Assembly: GCF_017352155.2 (NCBI RefSeq)
Contig: NZ_CP071462.1
Coordinates: forward strand, 620,001 to 684,000
Source of the DNA: Haloterrigena alkaliphila
Lineage (GTDB): Archaea; Halobacteriota; Halobacteria; Halobacteriales; Natrialbaceae
Direction: 5' to 3'
Length of the DNA: 64,000 bases
Numbering within the stretch: position 1 is the first letter of the stretch; each line of letters starts with the position of its first letter. The notes beneath the pieces were generated by a model that worked only from the letters and a program-made list of their open reading frames with translations, was not told where the DNA came from and did no database searches. Both the position numbers and the translations under genes were made by a program. Positions 8,018 through 16,511 of this stretch are shown piece by piece.

Positions 8018-9055
8018 ATGGTAACAGTCACCCTGGCCCAGCGGGACCGACTGCTCGTGTGCGCGAACGAGGGCGCCGACGGTGCAGACGCGACCTGGAC
8101 GACCGCGACCAGCCTCGAGGGCCACTCTCTCGAGTGCGTCACCGCTACCCCTGAACGATCGGCACGGGTGTTCGTCGGCACGTTCGAGGACGGCCTCTTC
8201 CGTGGCACCGCGGACGAGGCAGGGGAGACCGACGAGTGGGCGTTCGAGCGCCTGGAGACCGAGTTCGTCAGCGAGGCGGTCACGTCGCTGGCGGTCAGCC
8301 CCCACGACCCGGACGTGGTCTACGCCGGCACCGAACCGAGTCGCGTCTACCGCTCGAGCGACGGCGGCGGCTCCTGGACGCGGCTCTCGGGGCTGACCGC
8401 CCTCCCCTCCGCCGAGGAGTGGTCCTTCCCGCCGCGACCGCACACCCACCACGTCCGCTGGCTCGAGGTGGACCCGTTCGATCCCGACCGCCTCTACGTC
8501 GGGATCGAAGCCGGCGCGTTCGTCCTGAGCCCCGACGGCGGCGAGACGTGGCGGGAGCGACCCGAGGGCTCCCGCCGGGACAATCACGCGCTCGCCACCC
8601 ACGCCGACCGCGAGGGCCGCGTCTACACCGCCGCCGGCGACGGCTACGCCGAAAGCGACGACGGCGGCGACTCGTGGCGCCGCCCGCAGGCGGGTCTCGA
8701 GCACACCTACTGCTGGAGCGTCGTCGCCGATCCGGCCGACCCCGACTCGGTCATCGTCTCGAGCGCAAGCGGCGCCCGGACGGCCCACACGGCCGAGCGG
8801 GCCGAGTCGTACGTCTACCGACGGACCGGCGACGAACCGTGGGAGCGCCTCGAGGACTGCGGACTCCCGACCGGCGAGGGCGTCGTCCGTGCCGTCTTCG
8901 ATACCACGGGCGAACGGGGCGTCGTCTACGGAGCGAACAACCGGGGGCTGTTCGTCACGGAGGATTTCGGCGGCCGCTGGGAGCCCGTCCCGATCGACTG
9001 GGACGAGGGACTCGAGGCGCAGGCACCGCGCGGACTGATCGCCTTGCCGGACTGA
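8018..9055 (+). CDS. BNR/Asp-box repeat beta-propeller protein
   Basis: The 345-residue protein has four or more Asp-box repeats (SSDGGGSW, SPDGGETW, SDDGGDSW, TEDFGGRW) spaced 50-90 residues apart, as in sialidase-like/YCF48-like propellers. The first residues lack a signal peptide, so a cytoplasmic location is likely. I used the ATG at 8018 because the open frame before it overlaps the divergent kinase gene and its promoter. Members of this family are widespread in haloarchaea without assigned function; no catalytic sialidase residues can be claimed. Confidence 0.8.
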   Translation: MVTVTLAQRDRLLVCANEGADGADATWTTATSLEGHSLECVTATPERSARVFVGTFEDGLFRGTADEAGETDEWAFERLETEFVSEAVTSLAVSPHDPDVVYAGTEPSRVYRSSDGGGSWTRLSGLTALPSAEEWSFPPRPHTHHVRWLEVDPFDPDRLYVGIEAGAFVLSPDGGETWRERPEGSRRDNHALATHADREGRVYTAAGDGYAESDDGGDSWRRPQAGLEHTYCWSVVADPADPDSVIVSSASGARTAHTAERAESYVYRRTGDEPWERLEDCGLPTGEGVVRAVFDTTGERGVVYGANNRGLFVTEDFGGRWEPVPIDWDEGLEAQAPRGLIALPD

Positions 9056-9149
9056 CCGGTCGGCGCCGTCGACCGCCAGAACGCCCCCTGTCGCGTCTGC
9101 GCTCGAACCACTCGCCGTTCCGGTGACTCGAGTCGTCGACGTCGGTGAC

Positions 9150-9458
9150 TCAGAGCAGCGCCGCGAGAGCGCCTTGCCCGAGCGTGATGGCGACCCAGAG
9201 CACGATCGCGACCACGGCGAGGACGAACAGGATTGCGGTCTGCTTCACGCCGGACAGTTCCGCCCACTCCCCCGCGCCGAACGCGTTCGTGAGCGGCGGT
9301 TCGAACGCCGCACCGAGAAATCCGACGCCGAAGAGGGTCGCGAACGCCGAGAGGCGCGTCAGCAGTCCGAGGTTCGGTTGGGCGATCGCGGACCCGACGA
9401 CGACGAGTGTGATTCCGATCGCGAGCCGTTGCGTGGTGGAAACGTCTGATACGTCCAT
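9150..9458 (-). CDS. Small membrane protein, function unknown
   Basis: The 102-residue protein has three likely membrane segments (about 11-28, 33-52 and 74-98). A typical AT-rich promoter region (9470-9495) lies upstream on the minus strand. It stands alone between the BNR protein and the rps24e block. No family recognised. Confidence 0.65.
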   Translation of the reverse strand: MDVSDVSTTQRLAIGITLVVVGSAIAQPNLGLLTRLSAFATLFGVGFLGAAFEPPLTNAFGAGEWAELSGVKQTAILFVLAVVAIVLWVAITLGQGALAALL

Positions 9459-9704
9459 ACAGAGAAGTAGTTCATATAATTATTAATGTTTTGATTTAAC
9501 TCGATACTGGCGCGAAATCGAGTCCGAGACGCGTCTTTCGGACCTCGACCGACGACGGTGTGTGAGACGGCAGCCCCTCTCGAGAACCGCGGGGACGCTC
9601 ACGCCGGCGCCCGTCGAAATTCGGAACCGGACTCGAGACGCCGGTGACGGGTTCGAAATCCTTTTAGGCGCTACACGGGGATAGTAGGGTAACTGAGTGA
9701 TATC

Positions 9705-10031
9705 ATGGACGTCGACATCATCTCCGAAACGGAGAACCCCATGTTGCATCGAACCGACGTGACCTTCGAACTGTCCCACGAGGACGCGACGCCCGAGCGC
9801 CTGCAGGTTCGGGACAGTCTCGCGGCCAAACTGAACAAGGACGCCGACGAGGTCGTCGTCCGTAAACTCGACACCAAGTTCGGGATGCGAAAGACCGTCG
9901 GCGAGGCCAAGGTCTACGAGACGGCCGACGACGCCCGCGACGTCGAACAGGACCACATGCTCGAGCGAAACAAGATCGGTGCCGCCGACGAGGCCGAGAC
10001 CGATGCCGAAGCCGAAGCGGAGGAAGCGTAA
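9705..10031 (+). CDS. rps24e: 30S ribosomal protein S24e
   Basis: The 108-residue protein matches S24e along its length: MDVDIISETENPMLHRT start, the LSHEDATPERLQVRDSLA strand-helix, and KFGMRKTVGEAKVYET. An acidic Glu/Ala tail (about 95-108) is a halophilic extension. The stop codon directly abuts the start of rps27ae, so the two are co-transcribed, as in many archaea. A TATA-like TCCTTTTAGG lies near 9658-9667, about 40 bases upstream, implying a short leader. Confidence 0.95.
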   Translation: MDVDIISETENPMLHRTDVTFELSHEDATPERLQVRDSLAAKLNKDADEVVVRKLDTKFGMRKTVGEAKVYETADDARDVEQDHMLERNKIGAADEAETDAEAEAEEA

Positions 10032-10166
10032 ATGGCTCGCCACGAACTCTACGAAGACGACGGCAGCACGGAACGCGAACAGTGCCCCCGCTGCGGGGAC
10101 GCCTTCCTCGCCGACCACGGCGACCGCCAGCACTGCGGGAAGTGCGGTTACACCGAGTGGGAGTAG
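10032..10166 (+). CDS. rps27ae: 30S ribosomal protein S27ae
   Basis: This 44-residue zinc-ribbon protein begins immediately after the rps24e stop codon. Two CxxC pairs, CPRC (18-21) and CGKC (35-38), bind zinc on the small ribosomal subunit. Length and sequence ([15 protein letters not shown]...) match archaeal S27ae. Confidence 0.93.
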   Translation: MARHELYEDDGSTEREQCPRCGDAFLADHGDRQHCGKCGYTEWE

Positions 10167-10167
10167 C

Positions 10168-10262
10168 GATGCGCCGAGCGCAGCGAGGAGCATCGGAACG
10201 AGCGAACGGGCGCGAAGCGCCCGTGAACGAGTAACGCCGTTCTCCGGCCCTCGCGGCGCATC
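10168..10262. repeat. Nested inverted repeats between rps27ae and kae1
   Basis: An outer stem pairs GATGCGCCG (10168-10176) with CGGCGCATC (10254-10262). Inside it is a perfect 8-bp hairpin, ACGGGCGC/GCGCCCGT with a GAA loop (10206-10224). It could act as a terminator or mRNA-processing site, or be an inserted GC-rich repeat of the kind seen elsewhere in this window. Confidence 0.55.
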
Positions 10263-10287
10263 CGTGCTTCTACGATAACAACCAGAC

Positions 10288-12030
10288 GTGAGTACTCACA
10301 CCCGAATTCTCGGCATCGAAGGCACCGCCTGGGCTGCCAGCGCGGCCGTCTACGATGCGGCGACCGACGACGTGTTCATCGAGAGCGACGCCTACCAGCC
10401 CGAGAGCGGCGGTATCCACCCCCGCGAGGCCGCCGAGCACATGCACGACGCGATCCCCCGCGTCGTCGAGACCGCACTCGAGCACGCCCGCGACACCCAC
10501 GACGGCCCCGAAGACGAGGCCCCGGTGGACGCGGTTGCCTTTTCGAAAGGGCCGGGTCTCGGCCCCTGCCTGCGCATCGTCGGGACGGCCGCCCGCGCGC
10601 TCTCCCAGGCGCTCGAGGTCCCCCTCGTCGGCGTCAACCACATGGTCGCCCACCTCGAGATCGGTCGCCACACCGCCGACTTCGACTCGCCGGTCTGTCT
10701 GAACGCCAGCGGCGCGAACGCCCACCTGCTGGCCTACCGCAACGGCCGCTACCGCGTGCTCGGCGAGACGATGGACACCGGCGTCGGCAACGCCATCGAC
10801 AAGTTCACGCGCCACGTCGGCTGGTCCCATCCCGGCGGGCCGAAAGTCGAGGCGGCCGCCGAGGACGGCGAGTACGTCGACCTCCCCTACGTGGTCAAGG
10901 GAATGGACTTCTCGTTTTCGGGCATCATGAGCGCCGCCAAGCAGCGATACGACGACGAGGTTCCGATCGAGGACATCTGCTTCTCGCTGCAGGAGAACGT
11001 CTTCGGGATGCTGACCGAAGTGGCCGAACGCGCGCTCTCGCTGACCGGCAGCGACGAACTCGTGCTGGGCGGCGGCGTCGGACAGAACGCCCGCTTGCGC
11101 GAGATGCTCGCGGAAATGTGCGATCAGCGCGGCGCCGACTTTCACGCGCCCGAGCCCCGATTCCTGCGCGACAACGCCGGCATGATCGCCGTGCTGGGCG
11201 CGAAGATGTACGACGCCGGCGACACCGTCGCGCTCGAGGACTCCCGAGTCGACCCGAACTATCGGCCCGATCAGGTCCCCGTGACCTGGAGAACGGACGA
11301 GCCCGAACTGGCGGCCGGCCGCAACGCCGGCGAGGACCGCCGGCAGGTTCGCGGCGCCGAAGCGACCGTCGACCTCGAGCCGGCGGCGGGCCGGGTCACG
11401 AAACGCCGGGAGTCCAAGAGCTACCGCCATCCCGAACTCGACGACCGACTCCGGCGCGAGCGGACGACCCTCGAGGTCCGCCTGACCAGCCTCGCGCGCC
11501 GCGAGGGCGTCCCCACGCCGGTGCTCTCGGACGTCGATTTGCGGGAGGCGCGCCTCGAACTCGAGTACGTCGGCGAGGCGGACCTCCGCGACGACCTGGC
11601 CGCCGAGCGCGTTCGCGAGGTCGGCCGGCACCTCGCGCGACTACATCTGGCCGGGTTCGTCCACGGCGATCCGACGACGCGAAATGTGCGTGTCGGGCGT
11701 GCGGGACGCGACGCGTCCCGGGACGAGCGAACGGCTGACGGCCGCGAGCAGCGCGACGCGCCGCCGAACGAGCGAACGGAGGGTGACCGTGAGCAGGACG
11801 CCGAGCGGTCGTACCTCATCGACTTCGGCCTCGGCTACCACACCGACCACGTCGAGGACTACGCGATGGACGTCCACGTTTTCGACCAGAGCCTCGTCGG
11901 CACCGCGGACGACCCCGAGCCGCTGCGCGAGGCGCTCCGCGAGGGCTACCGCGAGGTCGGCGAGGAGCGCGTGCTCGAGCGCCTGCGAGACGTGGAGGGG
12001 CGGGGCCGGTACGTCAGCGACGACGTGTGA
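10288..12030 (+). CDS. Fused Kae1-Bud32: tRNA threonylcarbamoyladenosine synthase subunit and its kinase
   Basis: The 580-residue protein starts with GTG. The Kae1 half (about 5-330) is the ASKHA-fold enzyme that, within KEOPS, transfers threonylcarbamoyl to A37 of ANN-decoding tRNAs. Metal ligands His118 and His122 sit in HMVAHLEIG, and NASGANAHLLAY follows. The Bud32 half (about 360-580) is an atypical kinase/ATPase with HGDPTTRN (about 459-466) and DFG at Asp512. A segment of about 35 residues, Arg/Asp/Glu-rich, is inserted between these two motifs and looks like translated repeat DNA. Fusion of the two subunits is known in archaea; position after rps27ae is conserved. Confidence 0.95.
   Translation: MSTHTRILGIEGTAWAASAAVYDAATDDVFIESDAYQPESGGIHPREAAEHMHDAIPRVVETALEHARDTHDGPEDEAPVDAVAFSKGPGLGPCLRIVGTAARALSQALEVPLVGVNHMVAHLEIGRHTADFDSPVCLNASGANAHLLAYRNGRYRVLGETMDTGVGNAIDKFTRHVGWSHPGGPKVEAAAEDGEYVDLPYVVKGMDFSFSGIMSAAKQRYDDEVPIEDICFSLQENVFGMLTEVAERALSLTGSDELVLGGGVGQNARLREMLAEMCDQRGADFHAPEPRFLRDNAGMIAVLGAKMYDAGDTVALEDSRVDPNYRPDQVPVTWRTDEPELAAGRNAGEDRRQVRGAEATVDLEPAAGRVTKRRESKSYRHPELDDRLRRERTTLEVRLTSLARREGVPTPVLSDVDLREARLELEYVGEADLRDDLAAERVREVGRHLARLHLAGFVHGDPTTRNVRVGRAGRDASRDERTADGREQRDAPPNERTEGDREQDAERSYLIDFGLGYHTDHVEDYAMDVHVFDQSLVGTADDPEPLREALREGYREVGEERVLERLRDVEGRGRYVSDDV
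11703..11801 (+). repeat. GC-rich repeat inserted in frame within bud32
   Basis: A 7-bp hairpin GGGACGC/GCGTCCC (11703-11719) is followed by two imperfect direct repeats, 11722-11759 and 11766-11801, both containing GAGCGAACGG and GAGCAG. The encoded stretch is hydrophilic and lies between the catalytic loop and the DFG motif, where homologues I know have only a few residues. The sequence resembles the GC-rich intergenic repeats of this genome. Confidence 0.6.
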
Positions 12031-12051
12031 CGCTCCGATCGATCGACGACC

Positions 12052-12273
12052 TCACTCCGCGGATCGGGAGTCCCCGGTCGTGTCGACCCCGAGCAGGAAG
12101 TTGCCGCCACAGAAACGCATCCACGCGTTCTGGAGGAGCCCGATTCCGGCGATGCCCGCGATGGCCGCGCGCTCTCGCTTTCCGTCCTGATAGGCCGCCG
12201 CGGACATCACGACCAGCCAGATGCCGAGCACGCCGCGAACGATACGATCGGTTCCGCCGACGTTTCGCTGCAT
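12052..12273 (-). CDS. DUF2892 family small membrane protein
   Basis: The 73-residue protein has NVGGTDRIVRGVLGIWLVV at its N-terminus, the standard DUF2892 (YgaP-like transmembrane) opening, and two membrane segments (about 12-31 and 35-52), with an FCGGNFLLG end. Function unknown. I chose the internal Met at 12273 because it matches the family start; the open frame extends to 12390 but enters the promoter of the divergent HTH_10 gene. Confidence 0.8.
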   Translation of the reverse strand: MQRNVGGTDRIVRGVLGIWLVVMSAAAYQDGKRERAAIAGIAGIGLLQNAWMRFCGGNFLLGVDTTGDSRSAE

Positions 12274-12370
12274 ACGCGGTCGTACGGGGTGGCGAGTGGA
12301 AACCGCGTGGCCGAATATTTCGGCCTCGTTTATGACGGTGGCTGTCGAACGGCCAACAGGATTTCGACCG

Positions 12371-13027
12371 ATGAAACGCGTTCGCATCACGCTGGACCCC
12401 GCAGGCGACTACGCGCCGCCGCTGTATCGACGACTCGCGGGCGAGGCGTCGTATTTGGACCGGGTTCGGATCGTCAACTGGAACGTCGCGGCGCCGCCGA
12501 CGGCGTTCCTGCTGTGGCTCCGCGGCGACTACCGGCGGTTCGAAGCCGAACTGGCGGCCAGCGAGAACGCCGACGAGTACGAGCTCCTCCCGCTCACCGA
12601 CCGGGAGTGTCACTGCTTCCTCGAGGGGGAGGTCGCCGACGCAGCCCGGCTCCTGTTCGAGAACTTCACGCAGGGGAGCCTGATCACCGTCCCGCCGATC
12701 GAGTGCCACGACGACGGGACGAACACGTTCTCCATCGTCGGCACGGACGCCGACATCCAGAACGCGGTCGAGGGCGTCCCCGACGGCGTCGGCGTCACCA
12801 TCGAGGCGGTCGGCGGGGAGACCGTGGCACCGACGAGCGCCGTCGGCCGACTGTCCCGACGACAGCGCGAGGCCGCCGAAGTCGCCCTCGAGATCGGCTA
12901 CTACGAGGTTCCCCGTCGGGCGACGACGGCCGATGTCGCCCGCGAACTCGACTGTGCGACCGCGACAGCGGCGGAACACCTGCAGAAGGCCGAGTCGAAG
13001 CTGATCGGCGCCCTGCTGGAGCAGTGA
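12371..13027 (+). CDS. HTH_10 (bacterio-opsin activator type) transcription regulator
   Basis: The 218-residue protein begins MKRVRITLDPAGDYAPP and ends in an HTH_10 domain (about 163-215: SRRQREAAEVALEIGYYEVPR...TADVARELDCATATAAEHLQKAES). The N-terminal 150 residues form a ligand- or partner-binding region of the Bat type. It is clearly related to the regulator at 15202, with matching N- and C-terminal patterns, and the two flank DUF5808 and nuoCD. Targets unknown. Confidence 0.88.
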   Translation: MKRVRITLDPAGDYAPPLYRRLAGEASYLDRVRIVNWNVAAPPTAFLLWLRGDYRRFEAELAASENADEYELLPLTDRECHCFLEGEVADAARLLFENFTQGSLITVPPIECHDDGTNTFSIVGTDADIQNAVEGVPDGVGVTIEAVGGETVAPTSAVGRLSRRQREAAEVALEIGYYEVPRRATTADVARELDCATATAAEHLQKAESKLIGALLEQ

Positions 13028-13128
13028 GCAACGAGGGGTCGATCCCCTCGAGGCCGGCGCAAGCGCTCGACCCCGTTGGGAGAGATGATGACCCAATACT
13101 CTTATCAGGTGAGGACGTACGTTTGCGC

Positions 13129-13419
13129 ATGGCAGACAAACCGACGTCCGGAGAGATTCTCGGCGTACCGTACAACTTCGATCGACCCAGCATCGGACGG
13201 ATGATCTCCTCGTACTGGCAGCCCGGCGAGGGGATGCTCGTCGAGAAGCCGTTCGGCGTCGGCTACACGCTGAACCTCGCCAACTGGCGGTCGTGGATCG
13301 TCGTCCTCGTCGCCGGCGGCCTCCTCTGGCACCAGGAGCAGGGCGCCTCGGAGGGCGGCGCGGACCGGCAGGACGAACCCGTCGAGGTCATCGTCGACGA
13401 CAGCGAAACGGACGACTGA
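13129..13419 (+). CDS. DUF5808 family protein with one membrane helix
   Basis: The 96-residue protein has the motif GVPYNFDRPSIGRMISSYWQ and FGVGYTLNLAN typical of haloarchaeal DUF5808, then one membrane segment (about 55-66) and an acidic tail. A TATA-like CTTATCAG at 13101-13108 sits about 27 bases before the start, so the gene is leaderless and has its own promoter. Function unknown. Confidence 0.82.
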   Translation: MADKPTSGEILGVPYNFDRPSIGRMISSYWQPGEGMLVEKPFGVGYTLNLANWRSWIVVLVAGGLLWHQEQGASEGGADRQDEPVEVIVDDSETDD

Positions 13420-13459
13420 CCGGCGCTCGATCCGATTTCTCGCGGCTTCGGTACCCCGG

Positions 13460-15118
13460 TCAGCGATCGACTTCGCCCATGATGCAGTCCAGACTGCCGA
13501 TCGCGGCGACGAGGTCCGGTATGTACTCCCCCTCGGCGATCTCGGGGAGCACGGAGAGGTTCGAGAAACACGGGCTCCGGATCTTGAACCGCGCCGGCGT
13601 GGCGGAGCCGTCCGCGCGGACGTAGATCCCGAGTTCACCCTTCGCGCCCTCGACGGCGCGGTACGTCTCGGTGTCGGGCGCCGGCTTGAGCGTCCGCGGA
13701 ACGTTGCTCTGGACGGTCCGTTCGTCCTCGGGCCACTCCTCGAGCAAGTCGAGACACTGCGCGACGATCTTGGCCGACTCCTCGACCTCGCGCAGTCGAA
13801 CGAGGACGCGACTGTAGTTGTCGCCGTCGGGTTCCGTGACGACGTCCCACTCGAGTTCGTCGTAGTAGCCGTAGGGGTCGTCCCGGCGGAGGTCGTACTC
13901 GATCCCGGAGGCGCGGGCGACCGGGCCGGTACAGCCGTACCGTTTGGCGACCTCGGACTCGAGGACGCCGGTATCGAGACAGCGGTGCTGGAAGATTTCG
14001 TTGGTGACCAGCAGATCGTGGTACTCGTCGATCTTGGCAGGGAGCCCGTCGAGAAAGTCGCGCGTTTCGTCGATGAATTCCTCGCGGGGCTCGGGGAGGT
14101 CCCAGGCGACCCCGCCCAGCCGGAAGTAGTTGTACATCATCCGCTGGCCGGTCAGGTCCTCGAGGCGGTCGAGAACGAGTTCGCGGTCGCGGATGGCGTA
14201 CTGGAAGGCGGCGGTGAACTCGCCGAAGACGTCCAGCGCGTAGGTGCCGAGCGAGATGAAGTGGGAGGCGAGTCGCGAGAGTTCGGCACCCATCGTCCGG
14301 AGCACCTGCGCGTACTCCGGAACCTCGAGGTCCGCCAGGTCCTCGGCGGCGCGGGCGTAGGCCCACTCGTTGCACAACCCGGACATCCAGTCCCAGCGAT
14401 CGGGGTAGGGCATGATCTGATGGCGGTAGGTCCCTTGCTGGCACAACTGCTCCTCGCAGCGGTGGATGTAGCCGATGTCGGGGTCGACGTCGACGACCGT
14501 CTCGCCGTCTAACACCGCTTTCACGTGCATGACGCCGTGGGTCGAGGGGTGGTGCGGGCCGACGTTGAGAAACATCGTGTCCGAGACGGCGTCGTGCTCG
14601 TCGTCCGCGATCGGATTCGCGTGCTCGGAGAGGGTCACGACCTGCGATTTCTCCTGATCGTAGGACCGCGAGAGCGGATGGCCCTGCCAGGTTTCCGGGA
14701 GTAGAATCCGGCGGGGATCGGGGTGGCCCTCGTACTCGATCCCGACGAGGTCGTAGGCCTCGCGCTCGTGCCAGTCGGCGGTTCGAAAGACGGGTTCGGC
14801 CGATTCGCTGACCGGGTCGTCGACCGGCGTCGGGACGACGACCGACGCCTCTCGCGTCGGATCGTCGTACGACCGCAGGTGGTAGATCGTCTCGAATCGG
14901 TCCGCGTACTGCTGGGCGGTGACGCAGGCACAGTGGTCGAACCCCGCCTCGTCGCGCAAGGTCGCGAGGACGTCCTGTACCTCGTCCGGCCGGATCACGA
15001 CCCCCGGCGCGTTCAGGTGGTCGTCTCGAGCGAGGACCGACTCGCCGAGCAGCGCCTCGAGGTCCGGTGTCGGCCCGGACTCGGCCGACCGAGACTCGAG
15101 CGTCGACTCCGATGACAT
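13460..15118 (-). CDS. nuoCD: NuoCD-type fused NADH dehydrogenase-like subunit, solitary copy
   Basis: The 552-residue protein fuses a NuoC (30 kDa) domain (about 20-165, with the WHEREAYDLVGIEYEGHPD motif) to a NuoD (49 kDa) domain (about 180-552, with LNVGPHHPSTHGVMH, GYIHRCEEQL and the terminal GSLDCIMGEVDR). In haloarchaea this subunit belongs to the membrane Nuo complex that feeds quinone. Here no other nuo gene is adjacent; neighbours are two HTH_10 regulators and DUF5808. It may be a second, diverged copy with a regulatory or accessory role. The start at 15118 faces the divergent regulator at 15202, so the promoters overlap. Confidence 0.9.
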   Translation of the reverse strand: MSSESTLESRSAESGPTPDLEALLGESVLARDDHLNAPGVVIRPDEVQDVLATLRDEAGFDHCACVTAQQYADRFETIYHLRSYDDPTREASVVVPTPVDDPVSESAEPVFRTADWHEREAYDLVGIEYEGHPDPRRILLPETWQGHPLSRSYDQEKSQVVTLSEHANPIADDEHDAVSDTMFLNVGPHHPSTHGVMHVKAVLDGETVVDVDPDIGYIHRCEEQLCQQGTYRHQIMPYPDRWDWMSGLCNEWAYARAAEDLADLEVPEYAQVLRTMGAELSRLASHFISLGTYALDVFGEFTAAFQYAIRDRELVLDRLEDLTGQRMMYNYFRLGGVAWDLPEPREEFIDETRDFLDGLPAKIDEYHDLLVTNEIFQHRCLDTGVLESEVAKRYGCTGPVARASGIEYDLRRDDPYGYYDELEWDVVTEPDGDNYSRVLVRLREVEESAKIVAQCLDLLEEWPEDERTVQSNVPRTLKPAPDTETYRAVEGAKGELGIYVRADGSATPARFKIRSPCFSNLSVLPEIAEGEYIPDLVAAIGSLDCIMGEVDR

Positions 15119-15170
15119 GGGCGACGGTACGGACGGTCGGCGAGAGTCGGTTCTGCGCCACTGGCTAGGC

Positions 15171-15180
15171 TATTTATGTA
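15171..15180 (+). promoter_or_regulatory. TATA box for the HTH_10 gene at 15202
   Basis: TATTTATGTA ends 21 bases before the GTG start, the spacing of leaderless haloarchaeal transcripts, and supports GTG as the start. It lies in the 83-base gap shared with the divergent nuoCD gene. Confidence 0.7.
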
Positions 15181-15201
15181 CTCGAGCCCGGCCTTCCGCT
15201 C

Positions 15202-15852
15202 GTGAAGACCGTTCGGCTCACGCTCCGGTACGACGCCGAGACGATCCATCCGATGCACCGGTTCGTCGCCGACAGCGACGACTTCGACGCCTATCGGATG
15301 GTCCACGGCAACCTCGCCGGAGACGACGACCACGCCTTCATTTTCCACGTCGTCGGCGATCCGGACGCCTACGCGGCCGCGATGGAGCGGACCGAACAGG
15401 TCGGCGACTACGACCTCAACAGGACCGGCGAGCGGACGTTCACCGTCTACGTCCGCGACGTCCCCGAGGACGTCGACGAGCGCCTGCTCGACTCCTTCAC
15501 GCGAGGGAGCCTCGTCGTCCTGCCGCCGATCGAGTACCGCTCCGACTGGACGGTCCGCTTCTCGGTCGTCGGCGAGTCCGACGACCTCCGGCGCGCCCTC
15601 GAGGGGATCCCCGACGGGATCGAGGCGACCGTCGGCCGCGTCGGCGAGTACGACGGCGGCGACGCCGCGGTCGGCTCCCTGACCGACCGCCAGCGCGAGG
15701 CGCTGCGGACGGCGCGAGAGTTAGGGTACTTCGACGTTCCGCGGACCGCGAGCGTCGACGACGTCGCCGCGGCGCTGAACTGCGCGCCCGGAACCGCGGC
15801 GGAACACCTGCGGAAGGCCGAAGCCAGCGTGATCGACGCGCTCGAGTTGTAG
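15202..15852 (+). CDS. HTH_10 (bacterio-opsin activator type) transcription regulator
   Basis: The 216-residue protein starts with GTG and ends with an HTH_10 domain (LTDRQREALRTARELGYFDVPR...VDDVAAALNCAPGTAAEHLRKAE). It resembles the regulator at 12371 throughout, including a shared FTxGSLxxxPPIE segment, so the two are paralogues. It is divergent from nuoCD across 83 bases, which makes nuoCD its first candidate target. Start supported by the TATA box at 15171-15180. Confidence 0.88.
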   Translation: MKTVRLTLRYDAETIHPMHRFVADSDDFDAYRMVHGNLAGDDDHAFIFHVVGDPDAYAAAMERTEQVGDYDLNRTGERTFTVYVRDVPEDVDERLLDSFTRGSLVVLPPIEYRSDWTVRFSVVGESDDLRRALEGIPDGIEATVGRVGEYDGGDAAVGSLTDRQREALRTARELGYFDVPRTASVDDVAAALNCAPGTAAEHLRKAEASVIDALEL

Positions 15853-15939
15853 GTGAGTGCCGCGGTCGTCGCGGACCGCGGCCGGCGTCGGCGCGACGCA
15901 ACCGACGACGCTTTGCCGTCGCCGCCACGTCGCTCGCAC

Positions 15940-16491
15940 ATGGCCATTCGATTCGTCACCGGCAACGAGGGGAAGGTCCGCGAGGCCCGAGACTACCTCG
16001 CCGACCTCGAGCCCGTCGAACAGGTCGAGTACGACTACACCGAGGTCCAGAGCGACTCGCTGACCGAGATCGCGGCTCACGGCGCCCGCGAGGCGTTCGA
16101 AGAACTGGGAAGCGACGACCCGGTGCTCGTCGACGACGCGGGGCTGTTCGTCGACGCGCTCGAGGGGTTCCCGGGGCCGTACTCGGCCTACGTCGAGGAC
16201 ACCGTCGGCGTCGAGCGACTCTGGCGGCTCGCGAGCGAGGAAGAGAACCGGCGGGCACGCTTTCGGACCGTGCTCGCCTACGCAGATGAAACTGGAACCG
16301 AGACGTTCGCGGGCTCGGTCGCCGGCACGCTCGTCGCCCCGCGCGGCGAGGGCGGCTTCGGCTACGACCCGATCTTCGAGTACAACGGGCAGACGATGGC
16401 CGAGATGAGCACCGAGGAGAAGAACGCGATCTCCCATCGCGGCCGCGCACTCGCCGAGTTCGCGGAGTGGTACGCCGGCCGCGACGAGTAA
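15940..16491 (+). CDS. rdgB: Non-canonical purine NTP pyrophosphatase (RdgB/HAM1, XTP/dITP)
   Basis: The 183-residue cytosolic enzyme hydrolyses ITP, dITP and XTP to the monophosphates, keeping deaminated purines out of nucleic acids. The family motifs are present: FVTGNEGKVREAR at the N-terminus (T4-G-N-x-x-K), VDDAGLFVDALEGFPGPYSA for metal and base binding, GFGYDPIF, and SHRGRAL near the end. The ATG at 15940 gives the family N-terminus. It is convergent with the IMPDH-like gene, 20 bases apart. Confidence 0.93.
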   Translation: MAIRFVTGNEGKVREARDYLADLEPVEQVEYDYTEVQSDSLTEIAAHGAREAFEELGSDDPVLVDDAGLFVDALEGFPGPYSAYVEDTVGVERLWRLASEEENRRARFRTVLAYADETGTETFAGSVAGTLVAPRGEGGFGYDPIFEYNGQTMAEMSTEEKNAISHRGRALAEFAEWYAGRDE

Positions 16492-16511
16492 GCGGACGGC
16501 GACGAGGGGTT

